Source of the DNA: Pyrrhosoma nymphula
Lineage: Eukaryota > Arthropoda > Insecta > Odonata > Coenagrionidae
Reading direction: 5' to 3'
Length of the DNA stretch: 64,000 bases
NCBI GenBank assembly: GCA_963573305.1
Contig: OY754331.1
Location: forward strand, 94,045,434-94,109,433
In this document: in pieces, positions 62,781 through 64,000 of the stretch
Layout: each line of letters opens with the position of its first letter
Position numbering within the stretch: position 1 is the stretch's first letter
Made by a program: the position numbers and the translations under genes
Notes under the pieces: generated by a model
Told to the model about the DNA's origin: nothing
Database searches by the model: none
Seen by the model: only the letters and a program-made list of their open reading frames with translations

Positions 62781-64000
62781 TTTTGACTCAATTTTTAAAC
62801 TAATGGAAAGCACTAGGGAAATGTAATTTGACATTCGTAAACCATGTGTTAATATGTTATCACGCGAAAAGTTTCACGTTGATTATACCTTTACTTCCTG
62901 AAATATAAAAAGCCAAAATTATAATGTTTTTTCGATCCACAATTTTTCGGGCCAGTTTCGTCCTGAATTTTCTGTAAAGTAGTCGCTCGTACAGTTATTT
63001 TTATTATTATTGTTAATAGAGTGCAAAACGTTGTACATATAGCCAATTTTCGTTTCTCTCATCAAAATATCCCCTGAGATACTATACCTCAATGTTACCG
63101 AAATCTCATAGTCATACTGAAGAAGGCTGCGGCACGGGGTCAAACAAATTAATATATCTCAGCAAGTATACCATCGGCGAACGTAAATATTTACAAATAT
63201 TCATTGGGGATATGTGTGATGTCCATATAAAATTTCATTGAAATCCGTGATGGTTGAGCGGGGACCACCAGACCACTTGGCTTGGAAAACTAAATGACAG
63301 GGAGATAGTATATAAGAATATACTATCTCCCTGTCATAATGATAATTTTTATCATTTAAGTATTCCTCCCTTTATATATTTAAGTTGAAAAATTTGAATT
63401 GGAAAGCGAAAAAAAGTGGCAAAGATAATGAAAACCTATCTTTTCTTTCGCTGGTTATCATTATTCCTTTTTAATGCCTTCCTACGTTTGCCATGAAAAA
63501 ATGAGAGGTCTGGTATATGTTTGAAATGTGCTTTTCCTCGGAATTTCGAGGATATTTAAAAATAGTGAACAGTATGAATTTGGTCAGCAGTAGTATAGTG
63601 TCGCCTTCAGAGGCTCACACTCATTTTCAATACAAGGTTTCCCTAACCAGGGTGGCCAATAACCCTGGAAAACTGGGAGTAAAGCCCATTTCTTGCAATA
63701 CTTGATATAACACATGACCTAGTATGCTAGTATAGCCTAGTATAGCCGGTACTCAATGCTGAGGATGGAATCCAGTATGGCATGAGCCATCCTAGAGGGT
63801 TTGACACAATCATTGAACTTTTACCGGCGATGAAGCGTTATTTTGTATTCGTATCGTAGCGCATGCCTACTATAATTTTAAGTAAAACAATCTATAGAAT
63901 CAGTCAACCAAAACAACTGCCGAAAATATTTTATCTATTGTTGAATTCATGGCCAAAAAACTACAAATAGCAACAGGATGTACTAGTGGTGGAATACGGT
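62781..64000. other. Right end of window
   Basis: No recognised gene. The only structure is a perfect hairpin at 63,295-63,336. Confidence 0.4.
63295..63336. repeat. Perfect 42-base hairpin
   Basis: TGACAGGGAGATAGTATAT and its exact complement surround a 4-base AAGA loop. The sequence just upstream (tccatataaaatttcattgaaatccgtgatgg) is of the type seen at retroelement 3' ends, so this may be an element terminus. Confidence 0.9.

Overview
This is an AT-rich eukaryotic window, almost certainly from an arthropod and probably an insect with a large, transposon-rich genome. The evidence is one intron-rich animal haem-peroxidase-family gene, with GT-AG introns of 81 to about 2,160 bases, surrounded by decayed Helitrons, non-LTR retrotransposons, a Penelope-like element, and hAT, Harbinger-like and piggyBac-like DNA transposons. 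The species cannot be named from the sequence. No rRNA, confirmed tRNA, CRISPR array or bacterial-style operon is visible.

The one host gene I can reconstruct lies on the minus strand between about 41,726 (TATA box) and 25,525 (AATAAA signal). Thirteen coding exons join with consistent phases into 2,646 coding bases, or 881 residues. The protein has a signal peptide, a long acidic Ser/Asp/Thr-rich mucin-like region (residues 35-272), then a complete animal-peroxidase fold (residues ~286-881). The reading frame is intact, but every haem-binding or catalytic position I can align has been replaced. Distal His is Thr381, the haem-ester Asp is Val380, catalytic Arg is Gln531, the haem-linked Glu is Lys534, proximal His is Ser633, and the Asn supporting it is Asp715. 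The calcium loop (T460, F462, D464, S466 and D382) is kept. It therefore looks like a secreted, non-enzymatic pseudoperoxidase. A second copy of its final exon sits alone at 13,278-13,344, in the same strand and splice phase.

Left side, 1-25,500: a LINE reverse-transcriptase tail (1-923), a Helitron Rep fragment (2.9-3.27 kb), a TTAA-flanked piggyBac-like element (7.02-7.82 kb), a Helitron helicase remnant (10.14-11.88 kb), the orphan peroxidase exon (13.3 kb), an inverted pair of tRNA-derived repeats (14.27-15.09 kb), a Harbinger-like element with TTA target duplication (16.92-18.50 kb), a LINE 3' fragment (20.09-20.73 kb), a 777-base short inverted-repeat element (22.60-23.38 kb), and more Helitron debris (23.5-25.0 kb). 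The peroxidase introns carry further small repeats.

Right side, 41,800-64,000: a 77-base tandem repeat (44.8 kb), a 3,561-base hAT element with 8-base target duplication that was itself hit by a Penelope-like element (46.37-49.93 kb), a decayed endonuclease/reverse-transcriptase LINE (50.1-52.9 kb), Helitron and LINE fragments abutting at about 56.15 kb, and a 4.3-kb near-palindrome (57,701-62,026) whose two ~2.15-kb arms meet in ACAT/TGTA microsatellites. Apart from the peroxidase gene, recognisable coding sequence is all transposon-derived and mostly broken.
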